Assembly (NCBI GenBank): GCA_905215835.1
Contig: CAJMRR010000009.1
Span: forward strand, 1 to 23,080
DNA length: 23,080 nucleotides
Reading direction: 5' to 3'
Source: an uncultured bacterium
Lineage (GTDB): Bacteria; Actinomycetota; Coriobacteriia; Coriobacteriales; Coriobacteriaceae
Made by a program: the position numbers and the translations under genes. Under the pieces are notes generated by a model. It was given only the letters and a program-made list of their open reading frames with translations, had not been told where the DNA came from and did not search any database. Positions 22,082-23,080 of the stretch are shown one piece after another. Numbering within the stretch: the stretch's first letter is position 1; each line of letters opens with the position of its first letter.

Positions 22082-22136
22082 GGCAGGAATCTTGTTACCT
22101 ACGGCGCTGTCGCGGCGCTTTTGAAAGGACGATATT

Positions 22137-22832
22137 ATGAACGATATCCAGGGTTATCAGAACGGCCCCATTGAGACCGGCGCAAGCCGTGCCAAGGAGA
22201 TGTCGCCGCGTGCGTACAACCTTGCCATGTCTGCCCTGATCTTTTTGGGCTTTTGCGCCATGGGTGCCGGTGCTTACTTTACGAGCACCATGGCGTTTGC
22301 CCGCATGATGATGAGCGGCGCCGCCTTGCCGCTGGTCTTTGGCTCGTTTATTTTGACCATCGTCGGCATGGTCATGATGTCGGCCGCCGCGGGCAAGCAG
22401 TCTGTGGGTCTGTCCCTTGTGGGCTACGTAATCTTTGCGAGTACCTTTGGCCTGACCGCGTCGTTTGGCCTTGCCAATTACGACCTGCCCACCATCAACA
22501 CTGCCTTTATCGCCACGGCCGCCATCACCTTTGTCTTTGGTGCGCTGGGCGTGACCTTCCCCAAGTTCTTCCAGCGTGTGTACGGCATTGGTTTTGGCAT
22601 CCTGCTTGCCACGATTCTGGTCGAGATCGTGCTGATGTTTATGGGCGTCTCGCAGTCCATCACCGACCTGATCGTGATCGTGGTGTTCGCCGGCTTTATT
22701 GGCTACGACACCTATGTGGCCACGACGGTGCCGCCCACGCTGCCCAACGCCGTGCTCATGGCATCCAACCTGTTCGTGGACATCATCAACGTGTTCCTGC
22801 GCATCCTGAACATCCTTGGTCGTCGCGACTAG
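22137..22832 (+). CDS. Bax inhibitor-1 (BI-1)/YccA family membrane protein
   Basis: Integral membrane protein of the BI-1/TMBIM family, 231 residues with seven predicted membrane helices after a short polar N-terminus (1-28). Bacterial members such as YetJ are pH-sensitive calcium leak channels; others (YccA) modulate the FtsH protease. Typical features: LAMSALIFLGFCAMGAGAYFTS as the first helix, GFIGYDTYVATTVP with the conserved Asp of the pH-sensor pair, and the C-terminal LFVDIINVFLRILNILGRRD, the family's Leu-x-Leu-Asp-Ile-Ile-Asn motif carrying the second conserved Asp. ATG has AAAGGA about 9 nt upstream. It appears monocistronic, with its own promoter candidate and terminator. Confidence 0.93.
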   Translation: MNDIQGYQNGPIETGASRAKEMSPRAYNLAMSALIFLGFCAMGAGAYFTSTMAFARMMMSGAALPLVFGSFILTIVGMVMMSAAAGKQSVGLSLVGYVIFASTFGLTASFGLANYDLPTINTAFIATAAITFVFGALGVTFPKFFQRVYGIGFGILLATILVEIVLMFMGVSQSITDLIVIVVFAGFIGYDTYVATTVPPTLPNAVLMASNLFVDIINVFLRILNILGRRD

Positions 22833-22875
22833 CGCCAAATTGCAGCGGTGCTTGCGCACGTGTAAATCGATGCGG

Positions 22876-22903
22876 AAGGCGGTCCTTCGGGGCCGTCTTT
22901 TTT
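22876..22903 (+). terminator. Rho-independent terminator after the BI-1 gene
   Basis: GGCGGTCC (22878-22885) pairs with GGGCCGTC (22890-22897) with two G-U pairs around a TTCG tetraloop, then six T. Flanking AA extends the stem. Confidence 0.9.
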
Positions 22904-22916
22904 GTGCGTGGCGGGG

Positions 22917-22922
22917 TATCAT
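22917..22922 (+). promoter_or_regulatory. Candidate extended -10 promoter for the last gene
   Basis: TATCAT preceded by GGGG, 47 nt before the ATG at 22969 and just after the BI-1 terminator. No clear -35 hexamer. Confidence 0.35.
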
Positions 22923-22968
22923 GGATGGAAAAGCCGATAGCGGCAGAGACCGAGAAAGGTGACCACTT

Positions 22969-23080
22969 ATGGCAGACGTTGACAACAGGAACCGTAACCG
23001 CAGGCCCAATCGCGCGGGACAGTCCAATCCCAAGCGCGAGGCCCGTGCCAAGGCCGCCGAGCGTCACGTGGTGACTGTGT
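22969..23080 (+). CDS. Unidentified basic protein, 5' part
   Basis: Only the first 37 codons are in the window, so the product cannot be named. The visible residues are strongly basic and polar (MADVDNRNRNRRPNRAGQ, then SNPKREARAKAAERHVVTV), low-complexity at first and probably helical from residue 22 on. This could be a cytoplasmic N-terminal extension of a membrane or nucleic-acid-binding protein. The ATG is supported by GAAAGGTGA 6 nt upstream and by the promoter candidate at 22917. An ATG at 22921 in the same frame is closed by TGA before this start. Confidence 0.65.
   Translation, partial: MADVDNRNRNRRPNRAGQSNPKREARAKAAERHVVTV

Overview
The window is about 23 kb of GC-rich, densely coding chromosome. 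It looks like a Gram-positive actinobacterium of the Coriobacteriia, and a Collinsella-like genome is my best guess. The evidence is gene content and order: a division and cell-wall (dcw) cluster with SepF, YggT and DivIVA but no FtsA, a short lipoprotein PstS, and strong C/G-ending codon preference. This placement is inference. I see no rRNA, tRNA, CRISPR array, phage gene or transposase, and most of the window is core housekeeping sequence.

Layout. Positions 1-9263 (+) hold a tightly packed peptidoglycan and division run: murF (3' part), mraY, murD, ftsW, murG, murC, murB, ftsQ. An AT-richer gap leads to ftsZ (9462-10616), which ends at a clear intrinsic terminator. Positions 10831-16064 (+) hold pgeF, coupled by a 4-nt overlap to a complete high-affinity phosphate operon pstS-pstC-pstA-pstB-phoU. 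A two-copy, 11-bp-period repeat resembling a Pho box lies upstream. Positions 16184-18747 (+) resume the division cluster with yggS, sepF, yggT (apparently with an ATC start) and divIVA, then a strong terminator. The phosphate operon therefore sits inside what is usually a continuous ftsZ-pgeF-yggS-sepF-yggT-divIVA block.

Positions 18829-21468 are on the minus strand: pit (low-affinity phosphate permease) followed by its DUF47/PhoU-like partner, then a nitroreductase-family gene with its own terminator. Between the DUF47 gene and the nitroreductase are a 108-bp inverted repeat and an array of CCAAAG-like motifs, the least ordinary part of the window. Positions 21719-23080 (+) hold a small unrecognised protein, a Bax-inhibitor-1 family membrane protein with a terminator, and the start of an unidentified basic protein cut by the window edge.

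How the genes work together. MurC, MurD, MurF and MurB make UDP-MurNAc-pentapeptide. PgeF probably edits it. MraY and MurG build lipid I and lipid II. FtsW polymerises lipid II at a septum organised by FtsZ, FtsQ, SepF and DivIVA. Two independent phosphate uptake systems, Pst/PhoU and Pit/DUF47, lie on opposite strands within about 10 kb of each other.
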